From: Natronolimnobius baerhuensis
Lineage (GTDB): Archaea; Halobacteriota; Halobacteria; Halobacteriales; Natrialbaceae
Direction of reading: 5' to 3'
NCBI RefSeq assembly: GCF_002177135.1
Contig: NZ_MWPH01000002.1
Location: 992,001-1,056,000 of the forward strand
DNA: 64,000 nt
Position numbers and translations under genes: made by a program. Below are positions 1 through 8,212 of the stretch, piece after piece. Every line of letters begins with the position of its first letter. Position 1 is the stretch's first letter. The notes beneath the pieces were generated by a model that saw nothing but the letters and a program-made list of their open reading frames with translations, had not been told where the DNA came from and made no database searches.

Positions 1-2
1 TC

Positions 3-1499
3 AACGAGATCATGCGCGGCTACTTTGTCGCCGAAGTGCTTCGCGAGCGCGGCCACGAGGTCCGCCAGGTCTTTACCGCCGACGACCGCGACCCGCTGCG
101 CGGACTGCCCCGCACTCTCTGTGATCTCGAGGGCAATCTCGTCGATCTGGGCGATGTCGATGCGGGCGCGCTCGGGCGCAACCTCGGCTCGCCGTACACC
201 GACATTCCGGATCCCTTCGGCTGCTGTGACTCCTACGGCGACCACTTCTCGACGATCATCGCGGACAGTGCCGACGCTGTCGACGTGCCAATCGAACTGC
301 TCTCGAACACGGAACTGTACGAATCGTGCGCCCTCGAGGAGGTTACCCGATCCGTCCTCGAGAATCGCAAGCGCGCACGCGAAGTCCTCTCGAAGTATCA
401 GGACACCGTCGACGCTGACGGCGAGTACGTGCCGTTCAACCCGATCTGCGAGGAGTGTGGGAAGGTTACGGAGACGGTCACGAGCGTCGACCTCGAGAGC
501 GAACCCGCGACGGTCGACTACGAGTGTACTGACATGGACGCCGGCGACCAGACGATCAGCGGCTGTGGCCACGAGGGCACCGCGACGCTACGCGAGGGAA
601 AACTTCCGTGGCGCTTCGAGTGGCCCGCCCAGTGGCAGGAACTCGGCGTCGACTTCGAGCCCTTCGGCAAGGACCACGCCGAAGGCTCCTGGCCGAGCGG
701 GCAAGACATCGCCCGCAACGTCTTCGAGAACGAGCCACCCGTCCCGATGGTCTACGAGTGGTTCACCCTCGATGGCGAGCCCTTCTCCTCGTCGGCCGGC
801 AACGTCATCCTCGTCTCGGACGTCCTCGAGTTGTTAGAGCCCGAGGTTCTGCGATACTTCTTCGCGAAAGACCCCTCGAAGGCACGGGATTTCAGCATCG
901 AACGCCTCGATCAACTGGTCGACGAGTTCGACCGCCTCGAGTCGATCTACTTCGACGAGATCGAGGGCAGTGAGGACGAACAGGCGTTCGCGGAGCGTGT
1001 CTACCCATTCGTGGTGGATGAACCGCGTGCAGAGCGGATTCGACTCCCCTACACCTTTGCCGCCGTGCTGGGCATGACCGACGACCCGGATCTGCGCGAA
1101 GAAATCGCCCGGCGCGAGGGTCACATTCCTGAGGGCGCCCCCGAATGGGCGGTTGAAGGTGCGCTCGAGCGGGTCGAACAGGCCAGAAACTGGGCTCGTC
1201 GGACCGAAAACGAGTTCGACTACGAACTCAAGCGCTCCGAGATTCCGGATCACGACTTCGACGAGGCAACCGAAGCCGCACTCGCAGACCTCGCGGACTT
1301 CATCGAGGCTGGCAACGACGCCGAGGAGATTCAAGGCGAGATCTACGAGGCAGCCAGACGTCACGACGTCGACGTCGGCGATTTCTTCAGCGCCGGCTAC
1401 CGGCTCTTTTTCGACGAAGAGCAAGGGCCGAAACTCGGCCCGTTCCTCGCGAAAGTCGACCAGTCGTTCGTCGTCGGACGGCTTCGGCGCGAACAGTAG
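3..1499 (+). CDS. lysS: Class I lysyl-tRNA synthetase, 3' part (5' end outside window)
   Basis: The frame is open from the window edge, so the HIGH-motif end lies upstream and about 498 residues are visible. Archaeal class I LysRS charges tRNA-Lys in the cytoplasm. The visible part has the Rossmann-fold second half with an inserted Cys-containing segment (CEEC near residue 148, counted from the first visible codon), the signature FSSSAGN near residue 261 at the KMSKS position, and the alpha-helical anticodon-binding C-terminus. Haloarchaeal LysRS is usually about 540-550 aa, so roughly 50 residues are missing. The KMSKS loop lacks the usual lysines (GEPFSSSAGN). The identification rests on overall similarity to the archaeal class I family and is firm. 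Confidence 0.93.
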   Translation, partial: NEIMRGYFVAEVLRERGHEVRQVFTADDRDPLRGLPRTLCDLEGNLVDLGDVDAGALGRNLGSPYTDIPDPFGCCDSYGDHFSTIIADSADAVDVPIELLSNTELYESCALEEVTRSVLENRKRAREVLSKYQDTVDADGEYVPFNPICEECGKVTETVTSVDLESEPATVDYECTDMDAGDQTISGCGHEGTATLREGKLPWRFEWPAQWQELGVDFEPFGKDHAEGSWPSGQDIARNVFENEPPVPMVYEWFTLDGEPFSSSAGNVILVSDVLELLEPEVLRYFFAKDPSKARDFSIERLDQLVDEFDRLESIYFDEIEGSEDEQAFAERVYPFVVDEPRAERIRLPYTFAAVLGMTDDPDLREEIARREGHIPEGAPEWAVEGALERVEQARNWARRTENEFDYELKRSEIPDHDFDEATEAALADLADFIEAGNDAEEIQGEIYEAARRHDVDVGDFFSAGYRLFFDEEQGPKLGPFLAKVDQSFVVGRLRREQ

Positions 1500-1590
1500 A
1501 CTGGCGACTCGAGGCGCACTGTTTCGACTCGCGGGGCCGGTCGGAGACAGACAAAAGCCATTTGAGACCGCCACCCCTGAGAGAAGATAG

Positions 1591-3432
1591 ATGGAATACG
1601 GCGTGTTTACGTTCGTCTCGGTGCCTGAACTGTTCGGCTCCGAGTTACTTACCTGGGCCGTCATCGGACTGGCACTCTACTGGCTCGGGGTTATTGCGCT
1701 CAGACAGGCGGATCTTCTCCCCTCATTCGTCGGGACGCAGGGGCCGATTCTGACGTTCCACACGAAACGTGGGCGGGACTTTCTCGACTGGGCCGCTGGC
1801 CCGAAACGGTTCTGGCGAGCCTGGGCGAATCTCGGTATCGGCATCGCTGTCATCGTGATGGTCGCAATGTTCGGTTTCCTCCTGCTTGCCGCCGTCGGCG
1901 CACTGACCTCTCCGCAGCCGACGACCGTCCAGCAGCCACGGAACGTCCTCGTCATCCCCGGCGTCAACGACTTTCTGCCGCTCTCTGCGACGCCCGGCAT
2001 CGTCTTCGGACTCCTCGTCGGTCTCGTCGTCCACGAGGGCGGCCACGGCCTGCTCTGTCGTGTCGAAGACATCGACATCAACTCGATGGGCGTCGTCATG
2101 CTCGCGGTCCTTCCGATTGGCGCGTTCGTCGAACCTGACCAGGAAAGCAGTAAAGACGCCTCTCGAGGCGGACAGACCCGGATGTTCGCCGCCGGCGTCA
2201 CGAACAACTTCGCGATCACGATACTCGTGTTCGCCTTGCTGTTTGGTCCCATTGCCGGCGCGATTGCGGTCGCGCCCGGAGCCGCCATCGGCGGTGTCGC
2301 TCCCGACTCACCCGCTGCGGACGCCGGTATCGAACCAAACGACCGGATCACCGCGATCAACGGCGACGCAGTCGACGACAACGACGCGCTCGCAGGCATG
2401 ATCGAAACGGCCGAGGGCGATCAGGTCACTGTCGAACTCAACGAGGAACGGACCGTCGACGTTGATCGCTCCTTGCTCGTCACCGCCGCAATCGAGACCG
2501 AGATGACCGGCCTCGAGATCGGTGACGTCATCGTCTCCGTCAACGGCCAGGAAGTCGCAACCGAAGACGAGTTCCTCGCGGCCGTCGGCGACGACGAGCG
2601 GGCAACGCTCGAGGTTTCCCCGGTCGATGGTGACGGGGAGACTGACGAGCGTGAGGTCCCAATCGGTGCGCTCGTTCAGGTCGCCGAAGATGGGCCACTC
2701 GAGGCTGCAGGTGCGCCGGTCGACGAATACATGATCGTCACTGAATTCGGCGGCGAGCAGGTCCAATCACACGCTGAGTTGACGGACCTGCTCGGCGAGA
2801 CCGACCCCGGTGACGAGGTGACGTTCGGTGGCACCCTCAACGGCGAGGCGGTCGAATACGATGTCACGCTCGGCGAGCGCAGCCAGTCAACCGGCGGCGG
2901 CACGGCCGGGTTCTACGGCGTGCCAGGCATCTCCGGGATTTCGGCGGAGACGCTTGGCCTCGAGTTGTACCCTGCTGAGATGTACCTCGGCGTCCTCGGC
3001 GGCGACACCGACGAAGGCTTCGGCACGATCACTGACTCGTTCCTCGGGAAGATCGGTGTCGCGCTCTTCTTGCCAATCGCCAGTCTGCTCGAGGTCTTGC
3101 CGTACAACTTCGCGGGCTTTACCGGCGGCGTCGAGAACTTCTACGAGACACAGGGGCCGCTGTCGGCACTCGGCGACTGGCCGGTGTTTGCTATCGCGAA
3201 CATGCTGTTCTGGACCGGCTGGATCAACGTCCAACTCGGCTTCTTTAACTGCATTCCAGCGTTCCCACTCGATGGCGGGCACATCCTCCGGACAAGTACG
3301 GAAGCGATCATGTCCAGACTGCCACTCGAGGCGACGCGCGGAATGGTCCGCATCGTCACGACGACCGTCGGCCTGACGATGCTCATTAGCTTCCTGGCGA
3401 TGCTGTTCGCGCCGGGACTGCTCGCAGGCTAG
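1591..3432 (+). CDS. Site-2 protease family (M50) zinc metalloprotease with PDZ domains
   Basis: A 613-aa multi-pass membrane protein. The zinc motif HEGGH (His148) lies at the end of a hydrophobic segment and the second-half motif PLDGGH is near residue 559, together forming the intramembrane active site of S2P/RseP-type proteases. Between them lie two or three PDZ-like repeats (about 225-290, 300-350 and 370-430), recognisable by phrases such as DAGIEPNDRI and GLEIGDVI. The family cleaves membrane-anchored substrates within the bilayer, and PDZ domains usually gate access. The start ATG lies about 90 bases after lysS, in the same direction. The 3' end overlaps the convergent padR-like gene by 4 bases (shared CTAG). 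The natural substrate is unknown. Confidence 0.88.
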   Translation: MEYGVFTFVSVPELFGSELLTWAVIGLALYWLGVIALRQADLLPSFVGTQGPILTFHTKRGRDFLDWAAGPKRFWRAWANLGIGIAVIVMVAMFGFLLLAAVGALTSPQPTTVQQPRNVLVIPGVNDFLPLSATPGIVFGLLVGLVVHEGGHGLLCRVEDIDINSMGVVMLAVLPIGAFVEPDQESSKDASRGGQTRMFAAGVTNNFAITILVFALLFGPIAGAIAVAPGAAIGGVAPDSPAADAGIEPNDRITAINGDAVDDNDALAGMIETAEGDQVTVELNEERTVDVDRSLLVTAAIETEMTGLEIGDVIVSVNGQEVATEDEFLAAVGDDERATLEVSPVDGDGETDEREVPIGALVQVAEDGPLEAAGAPVDEYMIVTEFGGEQVQSHAELTDLLGETDPGDEVTFGGTLNGEAVEYDVTLGERSQSTGGGTAGFYGVPGISGISAETLGLELYPAEMYLGVLGGDTDEGFGTITDSFLGKIGVALFLPIASLLEVLPYNFAGFTGGVENFYETQGPLSALGDWPVFAIANMLFWTGWINVQLGFFNCIPAFPLDGGHILRTSTEAIMSRLPLEATRGMVRIVTTTVGLTMLISFLAMLFAPGLLAG

Positions 3433-3953
3433 TCGTCCTCGTCGATGCCGTACCGTTCGTAAAACTCCTCGGGCGTCGACTCGATGCGCTCGAAATCGGT
3501 CTCGAAGTAGTGTTCGTGGTGGCGAACGACCTGTTCGACAATCCACTGACTGAACGTCTCGTCGAAGCGCCACTCGTCGTCTGTCTCCGGGATCTCGAAA
3601 CGTTCGTCGGTCGAAAACGCCGCGTAGACGTGGAAAAAGCCGAGAATGACGTCGGCGAAGTCCTTGGCTTTCTCCGTGCCCCGTTCGCGTCGCTCCTCGA
3701 GTTCCTCGTAGCCGTCGTCGGTCAGTTCGAAGTATTTCCGATCCGGTTCGTCTTCGCGGTCGATCCGTGCTGCCCATCCGTTGTCCTCGAACTTGTAGAG
3801 AATCGGGTACACCGACCCGTAGGATGGCTCCCAGTGTCCCCCACTGATCTCGCGGATTTCCTTGAGTATCTCGTAGCCGTATCGTGGCTTTTCCTCGAGC
3901 AACTCGAGGACGAGATAGGCGATAAGTCCTTTCGGCGGCCCACTTTTCCGCAT
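3429..3953 (-). CDS. PadR family transcriptional regulator
   Basis: A 174-aa protein with an N-terminal winged helix (residues about 8-85: LIAYLVLELLEEKPRYGYEI, then GSVYPILYKFEDNGW) typical of PadR. It is followed by a long acidic helical C-terminal half, which in PadR proteins mediates dimerisation. It probably represses a nearby promoter or its own. Its 5' end faces the pitA gene across about 170 bases, so PitA is a candidate target; this is inference from position. An AT-rich TTTAAA sits only about 14 bases upstream of the assigned ATG, which is short for a leaderless promoter, so either the start or the box may be misassigned. Confidence 0.87.
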   Translation of the reverse strand: MRKSGPPKGLIAYLVLELLEEKPRYGYEILKEIREISGGHWEPSYGSVYPILYKFEDNGWAARIDREDEPDRKYFELTDDGYEELEERRERGTEKAKDFADVILGFFHVYAAFSTDERFEIPETDDEWRFDETFSQWIVEQVVRHHEHYFETDFERIESTPEEFYERYGIDEDD

Positions 3954-4127
3954 ACGAGATGGTATTTAAACGGACGAACGTAAAGGGTTTCGGTCGGTAC
4001 AGTTTTCGACGACAAAAACCCGCTGTAACAGGTGCTCTGGAGTGGAGACGGGCGCTCGAGATGTGCCAGCCAGCACGCCGCGGCCGAAACCCGGTCCTTC
4101 TTAGCGTCGCCGCCACTACTGGCGGCC

Positions 4128-5654
4128 ATGGAACGACGGCAGCCACCACAGACTGAAGAGGGTTGGTACGTCCTGCACGACTTCCGGTCGATTGACTGGG
4201 ACGCCTGGCGCGACGCACCGGACCACCGGCGCTCGCAGGCGATTGACGAGGGAATCGACTACCTCACAGCCGCCGAGCGCGTCGACGACGCCGAGGAAGG
4301 CGACTCCGCGACGTTCTCCGTCCTCGGACACAAAGCCGACCTGCTCGTTCTCCACCTGCGGCCGACACTCGCCGATATCGACGCCCTCGAGCGTAGTTTC
4401 GAGCACACGGCGCTTGCCGCGTTCACCGAGCGCGAGGACTCGTATCTCTCGGTGACCGAAGTGTCGGGCTACATGTCCCAGGAGTACTTCGAGGAGGGCG
4501 AGGAGGTCGAAGACACCGGGATGAAACGCTATATCGAAACCCGAATCAAGCCCTCGATTCCGGACAGCGAGTTCATGAGTTTCTACCCGATGGACAAACG
4601 CCGCACCGCCGAGGACAACTGGTACGATCTGCCCTTCGACGAGCGCGCCGAGCACCTCTCGAGTCACGGCGAAATCGGCAAGCAGTACGCGGGTCGAGTC
4701 ACCCAGATCATCTCCGGCAGCATCGGACTCGACGACTACGAGTGGGGCGTGACGCTCTTTGGCAACGACCCCACGGATGTCAAAGACCTCCTCTATGAGA
4801 TGCGATTCGATCCGTCGACCTCGCGCTACGCCGAATTCGGCCAGTTCATCTCCGCCCGACGGTTCCCACCCGAAAACCTCGGCGCGTTCCTCGCCGGCGA
4901 GCCTGTTCCACAGGAGGGGTCCTCGAGTGCCCACGGCCACGGCGACCATCACCACGGCGACAGCGAGTCGGGTGGGCACCACCACGGCGGAAGCGACGGC
5001 GACAGCGGCCACCATCACGGCGGGGACGATGAGAGCGGCGACGACGACAGCGTCCGCACCGAACTCGAGGATCTCGGCGTCTATGCGGGCCAGCCACACG
5101 GCGAGGATATCCACGCCGTTGTGTTGTACTCAGCCGCGGATCCAGACGAGTTGTACGACGAAATCGAGGGATTGCGAAGCAACTTCGATCACTACGATAC
5201 GCACGTGAAAACGGCGATCTACGAGTCGACCGGCGACGGCGAGGATGCCGAAACCGGGATCGTCAGTCTCTGGGAGACCGAACGCGCGGCCAACACCGCA
5301 GCGGGTTTCCTCGCTGACCTGCCCGACGTCGTCCGCCAGGCCGGCGACGACGAGGACGATTCGTGGGGGACGATGGGGATGTTCTACACCGTCAAACCCG
5401 AACATCGCGGCGACTTCCTCGGCACGTTTGAAGAGGCTGGCAAACTGCTCGCGGAGATGGACGGCCATCGAAAGACCGACCTCCTCGCCAACCGCGAGGA
5501 CGAAAACGACATGTTCATCGCCAGCCGCTGGGACTCGCGCGAAGACGCCATGCAGTTCTTCCGCAGTGATGAATTCGCCGAAACCGTCGAGTGGGGCCGT
5601 GACGTCCTCGCAGACCGACCCCGACACGTCTTCCTCTCGAGCGGGCAGGACTAA
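4128..5654 (+). CDS. pitA: PitA-type chlorite dismutase-like / antibiotic-monooxygenase fusion protein
   Basis: A 508-aa haem-protein fusion. Residues about 8-260 form a chlorite dismutase/HemQ-like dimeric alpha-beta barrel: the segment SHGEIGKQY places the probable proximal haem ligand at His180, and EWGVTLFGNDPTD and MRFDPSTSRYAEFG are family hallmarks. Residues about 268-305 are a His/Gly/Ser/Asp-rich linker. Residues about 320-505 are an ABM-like ferredoxin fold. This matches haloarchaeal PitA (described from Haloferax volcanii). HemQ relatives decarboxylate coproheme, so a role in haem metabolism is plausible, but chlorite dismutase activity cannot be inferred. The start at 4128 matches family N-termini (MERRQPPQTEEGWYVLHDFR); an upstream in-frame start would add an atypical 32 residues. 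Confidence 0.88.
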   Translation: MERRQPPQTEEGWYVLHDFRSIDWDAWRDAPDHRRSQAIDEGIDYLTAAERVDDAEEGDSATFSVLGHKADLLVLHLRPTLADIDALERSFEHTALAAFTEREDSYLSVTEVSGYMSQEYFEEGEEVEDTGMKRYIETRIKPSIPDSEFMSFYPMDKRRTAEDNWYDLPFDERAEHLSSHGEIGKQYAGRVTQIISGSIGLDDYEWGVTLFGNDPTDVKDLLYEMRFDPSTSRYAEFGQFISARRFPPENLGAFLAGEPVPQEGSSSAHGHGDHHHGDSESGGHHHGGSDGDSGHHHGGDDESGDDDSVRTELEDLGVYAGQPHGEDIHAVVLYSAADPDELYDEIEGLRSNFDHYDTHVKTAIYESTGDGEDAETGIVSLWETERAANTAAGFLADLPDVVRQAGDDEDDSWGTMGMFYTVKPEHRGDFLGTFEEAGKLLAEMDGHRKTDLLANREDENDMFIASRWDSREDAMQFFRSDEFAETVEWGRDVLADRPRHVFLSSGQD

Positions 5655-5839
5655 GAGCGGGTCCTCGAGTCCGATTCGTCGTAGAAGAAGTACCCAGCAA
5701 TGCCTGCGAGGCCGAGTGCAAGCGTAATGTAGGGCCAGTTGCCGGCGTTCTCATCTGTCAATCGTGCATGACCGGCGACGAAGATCGCAAAGCCGATGTG
5801 GGCAACGGCAGTCGCGAGCAGGAACGCTGCAATATCCAT
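5651..5839 (-). CDS. Small two-helix membrane protein, unknown function
   Basis: 62 aa with two hydrophobic segments (about 3-22 and 37-53) separated by a short polar loop and ending in a charged tail. Its stop overlaps the pitA stop by 3 bases in convergent orientation. The coding character looks genuine (clean ATG, helical hydrophobic pattern, acidic tail), but I do not recognise a family. Confidence 0.6.
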   Translation of the reverse strand: MDIAAFLLATAVAHIGFAIFVAGHARLTDENAGNWPYITLALGLAGIAGYFFYDESDSRTRS

Positions 5840-5988
5840 TGTAGGGAGGATACAACGGCGCGCAAATAGCCATTTCGAACCCGAGTGCTGGGCTGTTGGC
5901 TGACAGTGTTCGACTGCAGACGCCGTGCTCTGACTTCCAGGCCCACCGCTGTGGGCAGTGCAAACGCAGGAGAAAGCAGTCTACGCAG

Positions 5989-6378
5989 TTACGCGTCGAC
6001 GTCGTGATCCGGGTCGTCCTCGACGGATCGCTTCAGCGAGTCACGGCGCGCTTTGGCGTCTCGACCGGTCGCCTCGAGTAAAAAGTCGTTTTTCGCGTCG
6101 ACGGCCTCACCAGCGGCCTCGAGTTCGTCGGGTCCGAGTTCGGTTGGATCGCGTTCGTGGAACTCGACGCCGAGTTTGTCCTTCTTGCCGGAGTATTCGA
6201 CGGTGCCTGCGACGATTTTCTCGAAGACGGGGTTGTCGGGTTCGCCAATGACGAAGAGGTCACTGCCTTTGAACTCCTGTGTTTCCGTAATCGGTCCGAA
6301 ATAGTCCTCAACAGTTGCCTCCATATCAGGGATTCGCTCCTCGAGGTACTCACCGCGGCGCATCTTGTACTCCTTCAT
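5989..6378 (-). CDS. DUF5611 family protein
   Basis: A 129-aa soluble protein beginning MKEYKMRRGEYLEERIPDM, which I recognise as the N-terminus of an archaeal conserved family (DUF5611). The middle part, GPITETQEFKGSDLFVIGEPDNPVFEKIVAG, looks like a small beta-rich domain, and the tail is acidic and helical. An in-frame ATG 39 bases upstream would add 13 basic residues; I prefer the inner start because family members begin there. Function is unknown. The gene stands alone, facing away from 6560-7603. Confidence 0.72.
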   Translation of the reverse strand: MKEYKMRRGEYLEERIPDMEATVEDYFGPITETQEFKGSDLFVIGEPDNPVFEKIVAGTVEYSGKKDKLGVEFHERDPTELGPDELEAAGEAVDAKNDFLLEATGRDAKARRDSLKRSVEDDPDHDVDA

Positions 6379-6559
6379 GGCTTTGAGATACACGGGGGAC
6401 TGTTTACCTCTTTTCATACCCGACGTTTCGGAGATCCGACAGAGTGACGAGACGGCCGTAGCTGTCGGTCACAAAGAGCGCGCTCTCCCTGCACCCTCGC
6501 AGGTGACAAGCGGTTAGAATCCATATCGAGATGGGCCTCAAACGGAAGACAAGCGTGTG

Positions 6560-7603
6560 CTACCGATGCGGGCGTTCCCCGAGGTAGCCCTTACGACAGT
6601 CGGGACAGATATCGCCCGCACGCAGGGACGCCCGTGTTTCGGCGGCGACAAACTCACATCGCGGACAGTAGTACTCCATCGGCTCGTCACTCGAGGGACC
6701 AGTATCTTCAGCAGGAACAGGCGCGTCGGTGGCGCGTTCGATCCCGACATCCGTCACGGGCGCTGTGTCGGACTGAGCCGACTGTGCTGGGGACTCTGAG
6801 TCTCCACCAGCGACTGCAGCGCTCTTGCGCCCTGCGGCAAGATCACTAATTGACACCGACTCGTCATCGGCAGCCGTGTCGGTGGCCGTCTCAGTCGCAG
6901 ACGCTGGGTCGGCGTCCGTGTCCATGTCAGCCTCACTGGCATCGGCGTCCTCGAGCGTCGAGGAGTCGTTCTCAAGGACAACGGCATCGTCGTCGACTGG
7001 CTCGTTGTCGGAGTCCGGCCAGGCAGTCGAATCGTTTTCAGCACCGACTGGCGGGCCGACGTCGTCAGTGTCAGGCCACTCGCCGCGCTCACGGTTGCGC
7101 TCGCGGGGAGAGTCGGGCTCGTCATCGGGCGTATCCTCGAGGATTTCCCCGTCGTCGGTGATCGGCTCACCGTTTTCGTCGGTTGGGTAGTCCCCGTCCG
7201 TGTCGGCACCCTCAGCATCGGCTGCTGGCGTCTCGGCTGTCTCCGCCGAGGTGTCGGACTCGCCAGCCTCGCCGCCATTGGTTTCGTCGTCGGGCGCGGC
7301 TGCGTCGTTGTCAATAAATACTGCATCCGTACCCTCGTCGGGCGTCGAATCGATGGATGAATCGGTTCGTGCGTTCGCGGGTTCAGCCGGTTGGTCGGCT
7401 GTGGAGGGCGACTCGAGGGAGTCGTCAGCCATCGAGAGACTCGTGACTTCGGTGTTCTCACTGATGACGTTACGATCACCGCAGCGAGTACACTCTTCGT
7501 ACTCCTGGACAGTAACGACTACCTCGCTGCCTCGTTCTTCGCGTTCGCGTTCAATGTCGGGGTCACCATAATCGTGACCGAGCAGCGAACATCGCAGGAC
7601 CAT
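6560..7603 (-). CDS. Acidic protein with zinc-ribbon ends (haloarchaeal conserved, DUF7093-like)
   Basis: 347 aa. The N-terminus (MVLRCSLLGHDYGD, then CTRCGD near residue 38) and the C-terminus (YYCPRCEF ... DICPDC near 315-340) carry CxxC pairs that suggest zinc ribbons. The roughly 250 residues between are a low-complexity, very acidic Asp/Glu/Ala/Thr/Ser stretch that is probably disordered. The family resembles the haloarchaeal group annotated DUF7093; that name is from memory. A TATA-like TTTTTTAT lies about 29 bases before the ATG. Function is unknown; nucleic-acid or protein binding through the ribbons is inference. Confidence 0.75.
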   Translation of the reverse strand: MVLRCSLLGHDYGDPDIEREREERGSEVVVTVQEYEECTRCGDRNVISENTEVTSLSMADDSLESPSTADQPAEPANARTDSSIDSTPDEGTDAVFIDNDAAAPDDETNGGEAGESDTSAETAETPAADAEGADTDGDYPTDENGEPITDDGEILEDTPDDEPDSPRERNRERGEWPDTDDVGPPVGAENDSTAWPDSDNEPVDDDAVVLENDSSTLEDADASEADMDTDADPASATETATDTAADDESVSISDLAAGRKSAAVAGGDSESPAQSAQSDTAPVTDVGIERATDAPVPAEDTGPSSDEPMEYYCPRCEFVAAETRASLRAGDICPDCRKGYLGERPHR

Positions 7604-7627
7604 TGCTCCACCGTTCCAACTCAGGCC

Positions 7628-7636
7628 ATAAAAAAC
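7628..7636 (-). promoter_or_regulatory. TATA box for the zinc-ribbon protein gene
   Basis: Reading the minus strand, TTTTTTAT is centred about 29 bases upstream of the ATG at 7603, the spacing expected for a leaderless archaeal transcript. Confidence 0.5.
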
Positions 7637-7702
7637 GTACCGCCTGAACCGTTCCCCGGGCTGTCATCTCGAGACCATCAACTTGCGGTGGAGCCAGCAC
7701 TG

Positions 7703-7784
7703 ATACGGTTTACTGTAAGTCATTTCCGGTGCAACCGCGACCCGGCCGGCGGTTGCACCGGTAAATCGTTACAGCAATCCGTAT
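7703..7784. repeat. 82-bp near-perfect palindromic element
   Basis: The inner arms CCGGTGCAACCGC (7726-7738) and GCGGTTGCACCGG (7749-7761) are exact reverse complements around a 10-base GC-rich centre. The outer arms starting ATACGG (7703) and ending CCGTAT (7784) continue the symmetry with a few mismatches, both containing CTGTAA/TTACAG. It lies in the 260-bp gap between two divergent genes. This is the form of a REP-like or MITE-like intergenic repeat or a cruciform-forming regulatory site. No second copy was noticed in the window. Confidence 0.75.
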
Positions 7785-7864
7785 GACACAAACAGTGACA
7801 TCCCCCTGCAGAATTGTTGGGCAACGACAAACGTCAAATCCCCGGTCCTCGAAGGAGAAGATGA

Positions 7865-8164
7865 ATGAGAGCCAAGCGGGAGTTCCGAAATCGAGACGGA
7901 ACGGAGGTTGCGGTACTCGACGAACTCGTCGACCGTGCCGACGACGGCATGACCGTCCTCGAGATTCGGGCCGCCGTCGAGACGGACATCGACGGGCTGG
8001 AGGAGGCGCTCTCGAGGCTCAAATCCGATGGCCTGATCGATGTCGAACAGGACGGCCAGCAGACGGTAATCAAACCGAACGACCGCGTCGTCCCGGATGA
8101 TCCAGTCGACGAGGAGACAGACGAGTCACTCGTCGAACGTCTTCGTGACCGATTCGGGCTGTAA
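7865..8164 (+). CDS. Small winged-helix protein (DUF6432-like)
   Basis: A 99-aa acidic protein. Residues about 12-65 read as a winged helix-turn-helix: VLDELVDRADDGMTVLEIRA, then DIDGLEEALSRLKSDGLIDVEQDG, then a beta wing. The tail DESLVERLRDRFGL is conserved in a haloarchaeal family I recall as DUF6432. It probably regulates transcription, or its wHTH mediates protein contacts. The next gene follows in the same direction after about 48 bases, so the two may be co-transcribed. Confidence 0.72.
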   Translation: MRAKREFRNRDGTEVAVLDELVDRADDGMTVLEIRAAVETDIDGLEEALSRLKSDGLIDVEQDGQQTVIKPNDRVVPDDPVDEETDESLVERLRDRFGL

Positions 8165-8212
8165 GCATCTGTAATCGAAACGCCTGTGCCCGTCAATCCC
8201 CAGAAGACAGCC

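Noticed and set aside
834-1664. 276-aa minus-strand frame over lysS
   Set aside because: Antisense shadow of lysS; no promoter or motif.
2887-4218. 443-aa open frame on the minus strand
   Set aside because: Antisense to the S2P and padR genes; Arg-rich translation with no family resemblance, as expected from high-GC antisense frames.
5941-5956. GCCCAC-CGCT-GTGGGC hairpin as a terminator
   Set aside because: Perfect stem, but no T-run on either strand and no transcript end that requires it.
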